Shown: one piece after another, positions 18,047 through 26,910 of the stretch
Layout: every line of letters begins with the position of its first letter
Numbering within the stretch: position 1 is the stretch's first letter
Assembly (NCBI RefSeq): GCF_012317585.1
Contig: NZ_CP042909.1
Location: 1,550,001 to 1,614,000, forward strand
Source of the DNA: Thermosulfurimonas marina
GTDB lineage: Bacteria; Desulfobacterota; Thermodesulfobacteria; Thermodesulfobacteriales; Thermodesulfobacteriaceae
Reading direction: 5' to 3'
DNA: 64,000 nucleotides
Translations under genes and position numbers: made by a program
Notes under the pieces: model-generated
The model's input: only the letters and a program-made list of their open reading frames with translations
The model's database searches: none
Told to the model about the DNA's origin: nothing

Positions 18047-19180
18047 TCAGAAGAGGTGGAGATTGGTGGGGGGTCGTCTTCCGCGCAGGAGGATGTAGGG
18101 CGCAGCCCGGGAAAGTCTTACTCCCAGCCGACGCAGGCCTTCGAAGGTGAGGCCCCCTTCCCGTCGGGCCTGAAGGATGCGCCGGGCGGTTTTGGGACCC
18201 AAACCCGGGACTCGTAGCAGTTCCTCATAGGGGGCCTGGGCCAGATCCACGGGGAAAAATTCCGGGTGTCTTTCGGCCCAGGCCTCTTTGGGATCCCGAT
18301 CCAGGGGGAGGTTTTCTCCCGGGGCCAGCAACTCTTCGTAGGTGAAGCCGTAAAGGCGCAGGAGGTAGTCGGCTTGATAGAGTCGGCGCTCCCGGATCAC
18401 CGGCGGTAGGGTCTCCGGAGAGGGGAGCGCGGGATGGCGGCTCACCGGGAGATAGGCCGAAAAATACATGCGGGAAAGGAGCCCTTGACGGTAAAGATTC
18501 TGGGCCAGGCGCAGATAGTCGTAGTCCGTCTCCGGGCCGGCTCCTACAATGACCTGGGTGGTTAGGGAGGGGCTTTTCCCGGCCTCCAGGGCCGCCTCCC
18601 GGGCCTGGACCAGGGCCGCCACCAGCCGGCGCTTTTCTTTCTCCGGGGCCAGGCGCCTCAGCGTGGCCCCACGGACGAACTCCAGATTGGCACTTACCCG
18701 GGTGGCCAGGTGTACGGCTTCTTTTATTAATTCCGGGGAAGACCCGGGAAGGATCTTCAGGTGGAGGTAGCCGGAAAAGCCGTAGCTCCGGCGGAGAAGC
18801 CGGGCCGTAGCCAGCATGCGCTCCATGGTCTCGTCGGCTGAACGCTCTACCGCGGCGGAAAGAAAAACGCCTTGGATGAGTCTCCGCCGCCAGAGCTCCA
18901 AGGCCACCTCCACCAGCTCCCGGGGTTCAAAGGCTGCCCGAGGACCGGAGGCCCCCGCCCGATTTACACAGTAGGCACAGTGGAAGCGGCAGCGGTTGGT
19001 GAGGAGGACTTTGAGAAGGGGGAGCTTGCGGCCCGAAGAGGTCTGGGCCAAGTAGATTCCGGGAAGCCGGCGGCGGCCTTCAAGGGTGGCCGGAAGTTCC
19101 GGGGAAAGTCCTGTTCCGGTGCAGGAGTGATCGTAGCTTGCCGCCGCACCCAGGATCTCCAGTTTTTCCCAGGGCGTCAT
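18047..19180 (-). CDS. Radical SAM protein of the putative DNA modification/repair type, with C-terminal helix-hairpin-helix
   Basis: A 377-residue protein with the SAM cluster motif CRFHCAYC (residues about 63-70), preceded by the family N-terminus EKLEILGAAASYDHSC. The C-terminus has a helix-hairpin-helix DNA-binding unit (LLRVPGLGPKTARRIL). This matches the family named after its usual linkage to a uracil-DNA-glycosylase-like partner gene (TIGR03916 as I recall). That partner is absent here; instead the gene overlaps an APH/kinase fusion by 4 bases. The reaction is unknown. Confidence 0.85.
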   Translation of the reverse strand: MTPWEKLEILGAAASYDHSCTGTGLSPELPATLEGRRRLPGIYLAQTSSGRKLPLLKVLLTNRCRFHCAYCVNRAGASGPRAAFEPRELVEVALELWRRRLIQGVFLSAAVERSADETMERMLATARLLRRSYGFSGYLHLKILPGSSPELIKEAVHLATRVSANLEFVRGATLRRLAPEKEKRRLVAALVQAREAALEAGKSPSLTTQVIVGAGPETDYDYLRLAQNLYRQGLLSRMYFSAYLPVSRHPALPSPETLPPVIRERRLYQADYLLRLYGFTYEELLAPGENLPLDRDPKEAWAERHPEFFPVDLAQAPYEELLRVPGLGPKTARRILQARREGGLTFEGLRRLGVRLSRAAPYILLRGRRPPTNLHLF

Positions 19181-20733
19181 AGCCGGGAGAGCCGGGCTTC
19201 CAGGCGTTCGGCGAGGGTCTCCGGGGGATCGAGGGTGATAAGGCGCAGGAGATTTTCTGGAGGGAGCTCTTCCGGGGGCTCAAAGCGGGCCTTTTGGGCC
19301 AGATAGATCTCCCAGCGGGCGTCCGAAGGTTCTCCCTCCTCCCTGGACCTCCGGGCCAGTCTTTCCCGCACCACCTCCTCCGGGGCCTCGCAGAGCACGA
19401 AAAGGACCGGCACCTCTAGCCGCCGGGCCAGCTCCAGGAGGGCCTGGCGATGGGCGCGCGAACGATAGGTGGCGTCCAGGATCACGTCCCAGCCGGCGGA
19501 AAGGTCCCTGGCGGCCCGCCGGAGGAGTTCCTCGTAGGTGCGCTCGGTCATCTCCGGGGAGTAAAGACCCGACTCGAAGGGCTCGTAGCGGTGTTCTGTG
19601 GGGGAAAGCCCGGCCAGTTCCTTGCGCACCACGTCGGAATTGTAATGGACGGCCAGAAGTCTTTCCGCAAGCGTCCGGGCTAGGAGGCTTTTGCCCGTTC
19701 CTGAAAGGCCAAAGACCACCAGGAGGAAGGGCCGGCCTCCGGCGTAACCATAGGCGAGATCGAAATAACGCCGGGCGGCGGCCAGGGCCTTTTCCCGTTC
19801 ATCCTCCGGGACCCCGGGATCGGCCCAGGTGAAACAGCCGATCTTTCCCCGGACATAGGCCCGATAGCACTTGTAAAAATCGAGAATTTCGTAAAGTCCT
19901 TGATCCCCGGAAAGCTCTACATAACCTTCGATGAAGCGCCGAGAGAGTTCCGGAAGGGCGTGAAAGTCGAGATCCATGGCCATGAAGGCCAGATCCTGGG
20001 CTACGTCTCCGCAGCGAAAGCGCTCGTTGAACTCGATACAGTCAAAGACATAGACCTCCCGCAGGTCGTCGTAGCAGACATTGGCCGAATAGAGGTCTCC
20101 GTGTCCGTCCCGGATGAACCCCTCGCGGATACGGCGGGCGAAAAGCTCCGCTTTTTCCTCCATAAACCTTCGCGACCAGGAGACGATGTGCTCGTAGCGC
20201 AGGCGGGAGAGGGCCCGACCCACAAAATCCCGGGTCTGGGCGAAGTTTTCCTCCACGTTGAAGCGCACGGTCTCCAGAGAACCGTAACGGTTGACCTCCG
20301 GACCGGTTTCCGCTTTCTGAAAGAAGGGGACCAGCTTGCGTACTAGGAGATCGATGTGTTCCGGACGGAGGCGACCTTCGGCGATGAGGCGTCCCATCAT
20401 GCCCTCTTCCGGAAGCCGGCGCATTTTTACCGCCCAGTCCACCACCCGGCCCTCGGCCTCCAAAACCAGCCCCCTTTCGGTCTCCATCACCGGGACTACT
20501 CCGAGATAGATCTCCGGGCAGAGCCGGCGGTTGAGGACCACCTCCCGCTCGCAGTAATATTGGCGTTTTTCCAGGGTGGTAAAATCCAGAAAGCCGAAGT
20601 TGACCGGCTTTTTTATTTTGTAAACCAGGTGGTCGGCCAGGAAGACCCAAGAAATATGGGTCTGACGGAGTTCGACCTTCTGGGGTCGATGGGGATAGGC
20701 CTCGGGCCGCAGGAGATCTTCTATTTTGAGCAT
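19177..20733 (-). CDS. Fused aminoglycoside-phosphotransferase-like and P-loop kinase protein
   Basis: A 518-residue two-domain protein. The N-terminal about 330 residues are an APH/choline-kinase-like fold with a Brenner motif DGHGDLYSANVCYDD and a metal site YVFDCIEFN. The C-terminal about 180 residues are a gluconate-kinase-like P-loop domain with Walker A VFGLSGTGKSLLA. This fused family (COG0645/COG2187) is widespread and uncharacterised; the name does not imply antibiotic resistance. It overlaps the downstream radical SAM gene start by 4 bases. Confidence 0.85.
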   Translation of the reverse strand: MLKIEDLLRPEAYPHRPQKVELRQTHISWVFLADHLVYKIKKPVNFGFLDFTTLEKRQYYCEREVVLNRRLCPEIYLGVVPVMETERGLVLEAEGRVVDWAVKMRRLPEEGMMGRLIAEGRLRPEHIDLLVRKLVPFFQKAETGPEVNRYGSLETVRFNVEENFAQTRDFVGRALSRLRYEHIVSWSRRFMEEKAELFARRIREGFIRDGHGDLYSANVCYDDLREVYVFDCIEFNERFRCGDVAQDLAFMAMDLDFHALPELSRRFIEGYVELSGDQGLYEILDFYKCYRAYVRGKIGCFTWADPGVPEDEREKALAAARRYFDLAYGYAGGRPFLLVVFGLSGTGKSLLARTLAERLLAVHYNSDVVRKELAGLSPTEHRYEPFESGLYSPEMTERTYEELLRRAARDLSAGWDVILDATYRSRAHRQALLELARRLEVPVLFVLCEAPEEVVRERLARRSREEGEPSDARWEIYLAQKARFEPPEELPPENLLRLITLDPPETLAERLEARLSRL

Positions 20734-20773
20734 CTTAGAGAGGCTATACCACGCCTGCTTCCCTCTCTCAAGT

Positions 20774-21883
20774 TCAATAGGCAGAGCCCAGAAGATGGCG
20801 GTTTCCCAAATGGACCCGGCGCAGGCCTGCGGCCCGGGCGATCTCTAGCGCTTGGCGGGCATGGCGAGCGGAGGTGGTAGGCAGATCGTCGAGCCAGAAG
20901 GTGGGATAGAAGGCGAGAAGGGACCAGGGAATTTCCGGGTTTAACTCTGCCAGGAAGCGGGCCAGGGCCCAGAGCTCCTCCTCGTCTACATAGCCGGGGA
21001 CCAGGAGGGTAGAGGCCGTAAGCGGTGGAGGCTCCGGCCGCTTTTCCCAGAGTGCCGCCAGTTCGCGAAAGTTAGAAAGGGTTGCCTCATTGGAGACCCC
21101 ACAGAGGGCCCGGTGGATTTCGGGGCTGGCCGCCTTAAGATCTACTTTGAGTATGCCTCCGGTCTCCAGGCTCAGCCGGAACATTTCTTTGAGGATACGG
21201 GGGTTTTCGGCCCCATTGGTCTCCCAGCAGATCCGCAGGGGCCGGTGGGTCTTTTCCCTGAGGGCCCTGCGGGAGAAGGCCAGGGCGTGGGGGGCCTGAG
21301 GGCCGGGATCGCCCCCGAAATAACAGATACAGGTCACCTCCGGGGTGAGGGCCTTTAACATTTCCCTGCTGCCCCGGCGTCTTTCCGGAGGGACCTTCTT
21401 GAAGTGCCAGTTCTGACAATAGAGGCAGTTAAAATTACAGGCCTCGTAAAATACGGCCAGGTTGTAACAGCCGTATTCCGGTCCCGGACGCCGGGCAAAA
21501 CGGGGATAGCCTGCCCCCGTGCCTCCGGGACAAACAAAGTCCGCCACACAGTTGGTGGGGAGAGGATCCAAATACCAAGAGACCCGGGCCTCCTCCGGCC
21601 CGGCCCCCACTAGACGTCCGCCGCGATTTTCCCAGAGTCCGCAGTAGCCCCTTTCTCCCTCCGGAAGGCGACAGCGGTGGAAACAGAGGTTGCAGGGGAG
21701 GCCTGGGCCTTGCGGAGGACTTTCCGGAAGTCCGAAGGCCCGCCGACTTTCCGCATGGACCCGGGCGATTTCCGGCCACACTTCCTGGAAATGCTCTCGA
21801 ATACAAGGAGCACAAAAGCCCAAACGACGGGAGATGGTTACCGCTTCCTTCCCGCAGCGCCGACAGGTCCCCATCCTTCCCAT
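20774..21883 (-). CDS. AmrS/PflA-like radical SAM protein
   Basis: A protein of about 369 residues. The N-terminus has zinc-ribbon-like CRRCGKE and CAPC, then CNLCFHRCRLPEGERGYCG, a cysteine-rich leader shared with the AmmeMemoRadiSam (AmrS, COG1180) branch. The radical SAM motif CNFNCLYCQNW follows. The AmrS partner proteins (AmmeMemo type) are not in this window. I chose the ATG at 21883 because AGAGGG lies 6 bases upstream. Starting at 22039 would add 52 residues that run through the divergent promoter gap and into pabBC. Confidence 0.8.
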   Translation of the reverse strand: MGRMGTCRRCGKEAVTISRRLGFCAPCIREHFQEVWPEIARVHAESRRAFGLPESPPQGPGLPCNLCFHRCRLPEGERGYCGLWENRGGRLVGAGPEEARVSWYLDPLPTNCVADFVCPGGTGAGYPRFARRPGPEYGCYNLAVFYEACNFNCLYCQNWHFKKVPPERRRGSREMLKALTPEVTCICYFGGDPGPQAPHALAFSRRALREKTHRPLRICWETNGAENPRILKEMFRLSLETGGILKVDLKAASPEIHRALCGVSNEATLSNFRELAALWEKRPEPPPLTASTLLVPGYVDEEELWALARFLAELNPEIPWSLLAFYPTFWLDDLPTTSARHARQALEIARAAGLRRVHLGNRHLLGSAY

Positions 21884-21937
21884 TTTATTCCCTCTGAGAC
21901 TTGCCAAGAAGGGCAGGGCGGGCAAAATAGAGCCGGC

Positions 21938-23680
21938 ATGCGGCGCTTCTTGTGGGTCAACGCCTACGATTGGCCAGAAGAAGTCCTCCTTTTTGAGGAC
22001 CCGGTGGAAGTCCTTTCCTTTGAGGGTGGGGACCCTCAAGAATTTTTCGCCTCCTGTGAGGAGTATCTTCGGCAGGGCTTCTATCTGGCCGGGTTTTTGA
22101 CCTACGAGCTGGGTTATTTCCTGGAGGAAAGACTCCGGCCGCTTTCCGGAAGAGTTCCGGCCTGGCCGCTGGCCCTTTTAGGGGTCTTCAAGGAGCCTCA
22201 TAGGCTTTCGGGCTTGAGGCCCCCAGAGAGAAGGCCTTTTGTCCTCCGGGAGCTTGCCCTTTCGCTCACCTTTGAGGAGTATCGGGAGGCCCTCGAGAAG
22301 ATCAAGGCCTATATCGCCTCAGGAGACACTTACCAGGTGAATTTCACCCTCAAGTATAGTTTTGCCTTTGAGGGTTCTGCGGAGGGGCTTTTCTGGGAAC
22401 TTTTGCGCAAGCAACGGGTGCGCTATGCGGCCTTGGTGGAAGGAGAGGGCTGGGTGGTGCTCAGCCTTTCTCCGGAGCTTTTCCTTCGGCGCCAGGGGCC
22501 CCTCCTCCGGACCTCTCCCATGAAGGGCACCGCCGCCCGGAGGCCCCTTCCGGAAGAAGACCGAGAGGTGGCCCGATGGCTTTTCGGCGATCCCAAGAAC
22601 CGGGCCGAAAACGTAATGATCGTGGACCTTCTGCGCCACGATCTGGGGCGGATCTGTCAGGCGGGGTCGGTCTGGGTTCCGGAACTTTTCAAGGTGGAGC
22701 CCTACCGCACCGTGCACCAGATGATCTCCACTGTGGAAGGAGAGCTCCCCCCGGGGATTTCTCTTTACGAGATCCTGGGGAGCCTTTTCCCTTGCGGCTC
22801 GGTGACCGGGGCCCCCAAAATACGCACCATGGAGATCATTGCCGAGCTTGAGCCCCATCCCCGGGGGATCTACACCGGGGCCGTGGGATTTATGGAACCC
22901 TCCGGGGATTTTCTTTTTAACGTGGCCATCCGCACCGTAGAGATCCGGAAGGGGAGGGGGGAATTCGGGATCGGTTCCGGGGTGGTCTGGGATAGTGATC
23001 CCGAGGCCGAGTGGCGGGAGTGTCTCCTCAAGGCCCGCTTTCTTACGGAAAGCCCTCCGGAGTTCGATCTGGTGGAAACCCTGCGTTTCTCTCCGGGAGA
23101 GGGTCTGAGGCGCCTGGAAAGGCACCTGGCCCGGCTTTCCCGTTCGGCGGCCCACCTGGTACGGCCCTTTCCAGAATCCAGGGTCCGCCAGGCCCTGGCC
23201 GAGGCTACCCGGGGTCTCTCCCGTCCTTCGCGGGTAAGGCTTCTCCTTTCGGAATGGGCGGAGGTGCGGGTGGAGACCGCGCCGCTTGAGGACTTTCCTC
23301 GGCCGGTGCGGGTGGGATTGGCCCGGAGACCCCGGGTGCCGGATCCGGTCTATCTTTTTCACAAGACCACCTATCGGCCCTGGTACGAGGAGGCCCGGCG
23401 CCGGGTCCAGGCTCTGGGCCTTTCGGAGATCGTCTTTTACGATGAGGCCGGGCGCCTTCTGGAAGGCACCATCACCAACATCTTTTTGGAAAGGCAGGGG
23501 CGTCTCTACACTCCGCCCCTTTCCCTGGGGCTTCTTCCGGGCATCCTGCGGGAGGAGCTTCTGGCCCGGGGAGAGGCCGAGGAGGCCGTCCTCACCCTGA
23601 CCGATCTCCTTTCCGGCCGACTTTACCTGGGAAATTCCGCCCGGGGGCTCGCCCTGGTGGAGGCCCTCTATTTCCTTTAA
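21938..23680 (+). CDS. pabBC: Fused aminodeoxychorismate synthase component I and aminodeoxychorismate lyase
   Basis: A 580-residue fusion for p-aminobenzoate (folate) synthesis. Residues about 1-370 are a chorismate-binding domain: SGDTYQVNFT, the SMKGTAxR-type loop TSPMKGTAARR, RAENVMIVDLLRHDLG and GSVTGAPKIR. Residues about 380-580 are a class IV PLP aminotransferase/lyase domain: FHKTTYRPWYEEAR with the catalytic Lys, and EGTITNIFL. The start at 21938 fits the family N-terminus; an upstream open frame to 21677 is antisense to the radical SAM gene. The stop shares bases with the opposing HAD gene (TTAA). Confidence 0.92.
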   Translation: MRRFLWVNAYDWPEEVLLFEDPVEVLSFEGGDPQEFFASCEEYLRQGFYLAGFLTYELGYFLEERLRPLSGRVPAWPLALLGVFKEPHRLSGLRPPERRPFVLRELALSLTFEEYREALEKIKAYIASGDTYQVNFTLKYSFAFEGSAEGLFWELLRKQRVRYAALVEGEGWVVLSLSPELFLRRQGPLLRTSPMKGTAARRPLPEEDREVARWLFGDPKNRAENVMIVDLLRHDLGRICQAGSVWVPELFKVEPYRTVHQMISTVEGELPPGISLYEILGSLFPCGSVTGAPKIRTMEIIAELEPHPRGIYTGAVGFMEPSGDFLFNVAIRTVEIRKGRGEFGIGSGVVWDSDPEAEWRECLLKARFLTESPPEFDLVETLRFSPGEGLRRLERHLARLSRSAAHLVRPFPESRVRQALAEATRGLSRPSRVRLLLSEWAEVRVETAPLEDFPRPVRVGLARRPRVPDPVYLFHKTTYRPWYEEARRRVQALGLSEIVFYDEAGRLLEGTITNIFLERQGRLYTPPLSLGLLPGILREELLARGEAEEAVLTLTDLLSGRLYLGNSARGLALVEALYFL

Positions 23681-24147
23681 AAACGAAGGGTGGCCTTGAG
23701 TCTCCGGGGCTCAAGAAGGAGATCCAGGGCCTCCAGGGGGCTGCGCACCAGGATATCCGCCGCCTTTAAGGTCTCTACGGCCACCCCTTCGGGAAGCATC
23801 ACCGCCACGCCCACCCGGGCGATGCGCAACATCAGACGGTCGTTTAGGCCGTTTCCCAAGGCCATCACCCTTTCCGGACCGAGCTCCCGCACATAGGCCT
23901 CCTTCTGGCGGTCGAGGTGCGGTTCCGCCAGCCGATGGAACCGGCAGGGCACTCCGGAGAGTTCCCTTTCCGCGGTGCCAAAGGTGTCGGCGGTGAGGAT
24001 GTGCACTTCAAGATTTTGGGAGAGCCGGAGGAGCCGCTCGCGCACTCCCTCCACCAGTCGGCCGTCCACCGAAAGGGTCCCGGTGAAATCCGAGACCAGG
24101 TGCTGGAGCTCTACCGGGCCGAAGCCCGGAATCTCCAGTCGTATCAT
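23677..24147 (-). CDS. HAD-like soluble P-type-ATPase domain phosphatase
   Basis: A 156-residue protein with the HAD nucleophile motif in VSDFTGTLS and a motif [14 protein letters not shown], resembling the phosphorylation domain of P-type ATPases as a stand-alone protein (COG4087 type). ILTADTFGT serves as motif II. Its substrate is unknown. Its start overlaps the slipin stop by 4 bases, so the two are co-translated. Confidence 0.8.
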   Translation of the reverse strand: MIRLEIPGFGPVELQHLVSDFTGTLSVDGRLVEGVRERLLRLSQNLEVHILTADTFGTAERELSGVPCRFHRLAEPHLDRQKEAYVRELGPERVMALGNGLNDRLMLRIARVGVAVMLPEGVAVETLKAADILVRSPLEALDLLLEPRRLKATLRF

Positions 24148-24914
24148 ACGCTTTTGATCTCCTTGCGGGCCTCCAGGTTTTCCAGGAGGGGTCTTACCAG
24201 GTCGATGGGTAGAGGAAAGATGAGGGTGGAATTGTTCTCTGCGGCCACCTCGCGCAGGGTCTGGAGAAAGCGCAGCTGGAGGGCCGCGGGGCTTTCGGCC
24301 ATGATGCGGGCCGCCTCAGCGAGGGTCTTGGCCGCCTGGTACTCGCCCTCGGCGTTGATGATCTTGGCCCGCCGTTCCCGCTCGGCCTCGGCCTGTCGAG
24401 CCATGGCCCGCTTCATCTCCTCCGGAAGATCGATCTCCTTGATCTCTACCTTGGAGACCTTGATCCCCCAGGGGTCGGTGTCCGCATCCAGGATACGCTG
24501 AATCTCTAGGCTCAGCTTCTCCCTTTCGGCCAGGATCTCGTCCAGCTCCGCCTGCCCGCATATGCTCCGCAGGGTGGTCTGGGCCAGCTGACTGGTGGCG
24601 TAGTAGTAATCCTCCACCTGGATCACCGCCTTTTCCGGTTCGATCACCCGAAAATAGACCACGGCATTCACCTTTACCGAGACATTGTCCCGGGTGATGA
24701 CCTCCTGGGTGGGGACATCCAGGGTGACCACCCGGAGGTCCACCTTGACCATCTTATCGATGACCGGGATGAGGATGATCAGTCCGGGCCCCTTAACCCC
24801 GATGAAACGCCCCAGGCGAAAGACCACCGCCCGTTCGTATTCCTTGAGGACCTTGAGGGCCGAAGCCAGGAAAAAGATGGCCAGAAGAACTATCAGAGGA
24901 AAAGATAAAGGCAT
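24144..24914 (-). CDS. Slipin (stomatin/prohibitin-family membrane protein)
   Basis: A 256-residue SPFH protein with one N-terminal hairpin-forming hydrophobic segment (residues 3-20), the core [22 protein letters not shown], the [19 protein letters not shown] stretch and a coiled-coil region ([26 protein letters not shown]). Slipins assemble into ring-like membrane domains and often pair with an NfeD protein. No nfeD gene is adjacent here; a HAD-like phosphatase follows instead. Confidence 0.93.
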   Translation of the reverse strand: MPLSFPLIVLLAIFFLASALKVLKEYERAVVFRLGRFIGVKGPGLIILIPVIDKMVKVDLRVVTLDVPTQEVITRDNVSVKVNAVVYFRVIEPEKAVIQVEDYYYATSQLAQTTLRSICGQAELDEILAEREKLSLEIQRILDADTDPWGIKVSKVEIKEIDLPEEMKRAMARQAEAERERRAKIINAEGEYQAAKTLAEAARIMAESPAALQLRFLQTLREVAAENNSTLIFPLPIDLVRPLLENLEARKEIKSV

Positions 24915-24967
24915 AGCGCACCTCCAGAGTTTTTTAAGATTATACTAGAACGGGGACCATCTGGATT

Positions 24968-24985
24968 ATTTGACTCAAGTCAAAT
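24968..24985. promoter_or_regulatory. CRP/FNR-family palindromic operator (HcpR-like) upstream of octaheme cytochrome
   Basis: Perfect 8-base arms ATTTGACT and AGTCAAAT around a central CA, extended by one more T-A pair at 24967/24986. The core TTGAC-N6-GTCAA has the form of CRP/FNR-family sites and resembles those described for the nitrosative-stress regulator HcpR in related anaerobes. Its centre (24976.5) is about 42 bases before a plausible start point set by TATCCT at 25007-25012, the position expected for class II activation. Confidence 0.7.
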
Positions 24986-25006
24986 ACAGGTCCCGCCTGC
25001 CGAAGG

Positions 25007-25012
25007 TATCCT
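25007..25012 (+). promoter_or_regulatory. Probable -10 box of the octaheme cytochrome gene
   Basis: TATCCT, 44 bases before the ATG, with no recognisable -35. The palindrome at 24968-24985 overlaps the place of a -35, as expected when an activator replaces it. Confidence 0.45.
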
Positions 25013-25055
25013 CCTTATGGGAAAATTCAGTTAAATCCAGGAGGAGGTGAGAGAC

Positions 25056-26297
25056 ATGAAGTATGCGCGGTATGTGGTTTTGTGGTTATTGTTTTTGGGC
25101 TTGGGCCCTTTCCTCACAGGTAAGCTGTGGGCTCGTCCCTCAAAGTGTGAGGAATGTCACGCCAAGATCACCCCGGGGATCGTCAAACAGTTCCAGCGTT
25201 CCAAGATGTATAAAACCCTGACCTGCGCTTCTTGCCACGGAAAGAGCCACCAGAGTGAGGCCGATGTGGACAAGGCCAAGCTTCCCACCATTGAGACCTG
25301 CAAGCGCTGTCATGCCAAGCAAGCCAAGCAGTACATGAGCGGTAAGCACTTTCTGGGCTGGGTGGCCATGGAGGCCATGCCCACCATCCACATGCAGCCC
25401 GATCCGGTAACCAAGGGACGGAAGGGCTGCGGAGGCTGCCACTCTCTCGGGGCCACTAAGGAGGCCAAGGCCAGCAAATACTATCCCAGGTACGCCATGG
25501 ATTGTCAGAACTGCCACACCCGGCACACCTTCTCCGTGAAAGAGGCCCGGGAGCCCGAAGCCTGCATGACCTGCCATATGGGCTTTGACCATCCTCAGTG
25601 GGAGATGTGGTCCACCTCCAAGCACGGGGCGGCCTACCAGATAGATCGCCTCCTGGGGATCCCCATTGAGGAGCGCCGGGGGCCGCGGTGTCAGACCTGC
25701 CACATGCCCAACGGGGATCACCGGGTGATGACCGCCTGGGGATTTCTGGGGCTGCGGGTGCCGGAGGATGACCAGGAGTGGTGGCAGTGGCGGGTCTCCA
25801 TCCTCAAGGCCCTGCACGTACTTACCCCGGACGGCAAGTTCACCGACCGTATTAATGTGGTCAAGGCCGGAAAGGTGGCCCGGCTTACCAAGGAGGAGTG
25901 GCAGGCCGAACGCCAGCGCATGGAAAAGATCTGCCACCAGTGCCACAACATGAATTTCGTGAAGGAACAGCTTCACCAGGCGGACATGATGCTTCGGGCT
26001 GCGGACCAGGTGATGGCCGAGGCTATTGAGATCGTGGCCGATCTGGCCCGCAAGGGCATCATCAAACACCCTGACGGGAATCCATATCCGGACCTCCTGC
26101 GCTTCTACGACACCCCTTACGAGATTGAGCAGAAGCTTTACATGATGTTCATGGAGTATCGCATGCGTGCCTTCCAGGGGGCCTTCCATATGAATCCGGA
26201 CTACTCCCACTGGTACGGCTGGGCGGAAATGAAAAAGACCCTGGCGGAGATCAAAGAATTGGCCCGGGAGATGGAAGAAAGGCACGCAGCCAAGTAG
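25056..26297 (+). CDS. Octaheme cytochrome c of the hydroxylamine oxidoreductase (HAO) family
   Basis: A 413-residue periplasmic protein with a signal segment (residues about 5-27) and exactly eight CxxCH heme motifs: Cys31, 57, 82, 125, 150, 170, 212 and 293. Their spacing, plus the helical C-terminal region ending in HMNPDYSHWYGWAEM, matches HAO-type octaheme cytochromes. In anaerobes without NrfA these are thought to reduce nitrite and hydroxylamine to ammonium. Whether the crosslinking Tyr of oxidative HAO is present needs an alignment. The ATG at 25056 follows GGAGGAGG; the GTG at 25047 is inside that site. The gene stands alone between a CRP/FNR-type operator and a terminator, without the usual quinol-dehydrogenase partner. 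Confidence 0.9.
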   Translation: MKYARYVVLWLLFLGLGPFLTGKLWARPSKCEECHAKITPGIVKQFQRSKMYKTLTCASCHGKSHQSEADVDKAKLPTIETCKRCHAKQAKQYMSGKHFLGWVAMEAMPTIHMQPDPVTKGRKGCGGCHSLGATKEAKASKYYPRYAMDCQNCHTRHTFSVKEAREPEACMTCHMGFDHPQWEMWSTSKHGAAYQIDRLLGIPIEERRGPRCQTCHMPNGDHRVMTAWGFLGLRVPEDDQEWWQWRVSILKALHVLTPDGKFTDRINVVKAGKVARLTKEEWQAERQRMEKICHQCHNMNFVKEQLHQADMMLRAADQVMAEAIEIVADLARKGIIKHPDGNPYPDLLRFYDTPYEIEQKLYMMFMEYRMRAFQGAFHMNPDYSHWYGWAEMKKTLAEIKELAREMEERHAAK

Positions 26298-26311
26298 GGT
26301 TCTTTCGCCGA

Positions 26312-26333
26312 GGGCGGGGCCGAAGCCCCGCCC
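26312..26333 (+). terminator. Rho-independent terminator of the octaheme cytochrome gene
   Basis: A perfect 9-pair stem GGGCGGGGC/GCCCCGCCC with loop CGAA, followed by TTTATCTTTT, 14 bases after the stop. On the minus strand the loop reads TTCG but no T tract follows. Confidence 0.9.
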
Positions 26334-26334
26334 T

Positions 26335-26829
26335 TTATCTTTTGAAGGGAGGTCTCAGGAACTCGAACATGGGCTCCGGGGAAGGGGTGTAGCCCTCGGC
26401 AGCCACCAGCCACCAGGAAGCAGGTTCGGCCAGGATCCGGCCTCGAAGGGCCGGGCTCACTCCATGGGAGTCCTCCTCCAGGTTGTAAAAGCGGGAGTCG
26501 ATTCCCAGGAAACCGTCCAGGATATGGACCGCGGTGTGCAGGAGCTTGGAGAGATAGCCCTGGGGGAGATCGGCCAGCTCCAAGAGTTCCCGGTATCCTT
26601 CCCGGGAGATCTCGGAGAGGATTTCGCGTACCGCCTTGCGGTTTTCGGCCTCTAGTGCCCGGAGGCGGGGCCAGAAATCTGGAGCGTCTCCTCGAAGGGC
26701 TCCTCCTTCCGGAAACCGCAGATTTTCGTAGGAAAGGAGTTCATAGCGCTCGAGAAAGAGGCGCACTTTCTCCTGGGCCTTTTCCAGGGAGGGAGCCCGT
26801 ACCAGAAAGTGGTGGAGGAAAACGGGCAT
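26335..26829 (-). CDS. Protein of unknown function, 164 residues
   Basis: I do not recognise this family. The protein starts MPVFLHHFLVRAPSLEKAQEKVRLFLERYELL, which suggests a ferredoxin-like or dodecin-like strand-helix opening. It is then mostly helical (RLRALEAENRKAVREILSEISREGY, LPQGYLSKLLHTAVHILDGFLGI) and ends in a Pro-rich tail. There is no signal peptide or membrane span. The ATG at 26829 is used because a longer open frame in the same phase runs antisense through proA. The ribosome-binding site is weak. It is monocistronic and divergent from proA. Confidence 0.6.
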   Translation of the reverse strand: MPVFLHHFLVRAPSLEKAQEKVRLFLERYELLSYENLRFPEGGALRGDAPDFWPRLRALEAENRKAVREILSEISREGYRELLELADLPQGYLSKLLHTAVHILDGFLGIDSRFYNLEEDSHGVSPALRGRILAEPASWWLVAAEGYTPSPEPMFEFLRPPFKR

Positions 26830-26910
26830 CTTTTTTAAACTAGCACGCAAGTCTTGCCTTTGAAAAGGGGCGGGTTTAAATAGGAAAAACTCCCCGGGAG
26901 GAGGTCCGGA

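Noticed and set aside
19177-20733. Aminoglycoside resistance gene
   Set aside because: The APH-like fold fused to a P-loop kinase is a common housekeeping family; the name alone does not support resistance.
25140-26285. 381-codon minus-strand open frame opposite the octaheme cytochrome
   Set aside because: A shadow caused by the codon bias of the real gene; the plus strand has eight heme motifs and a signal peptide.
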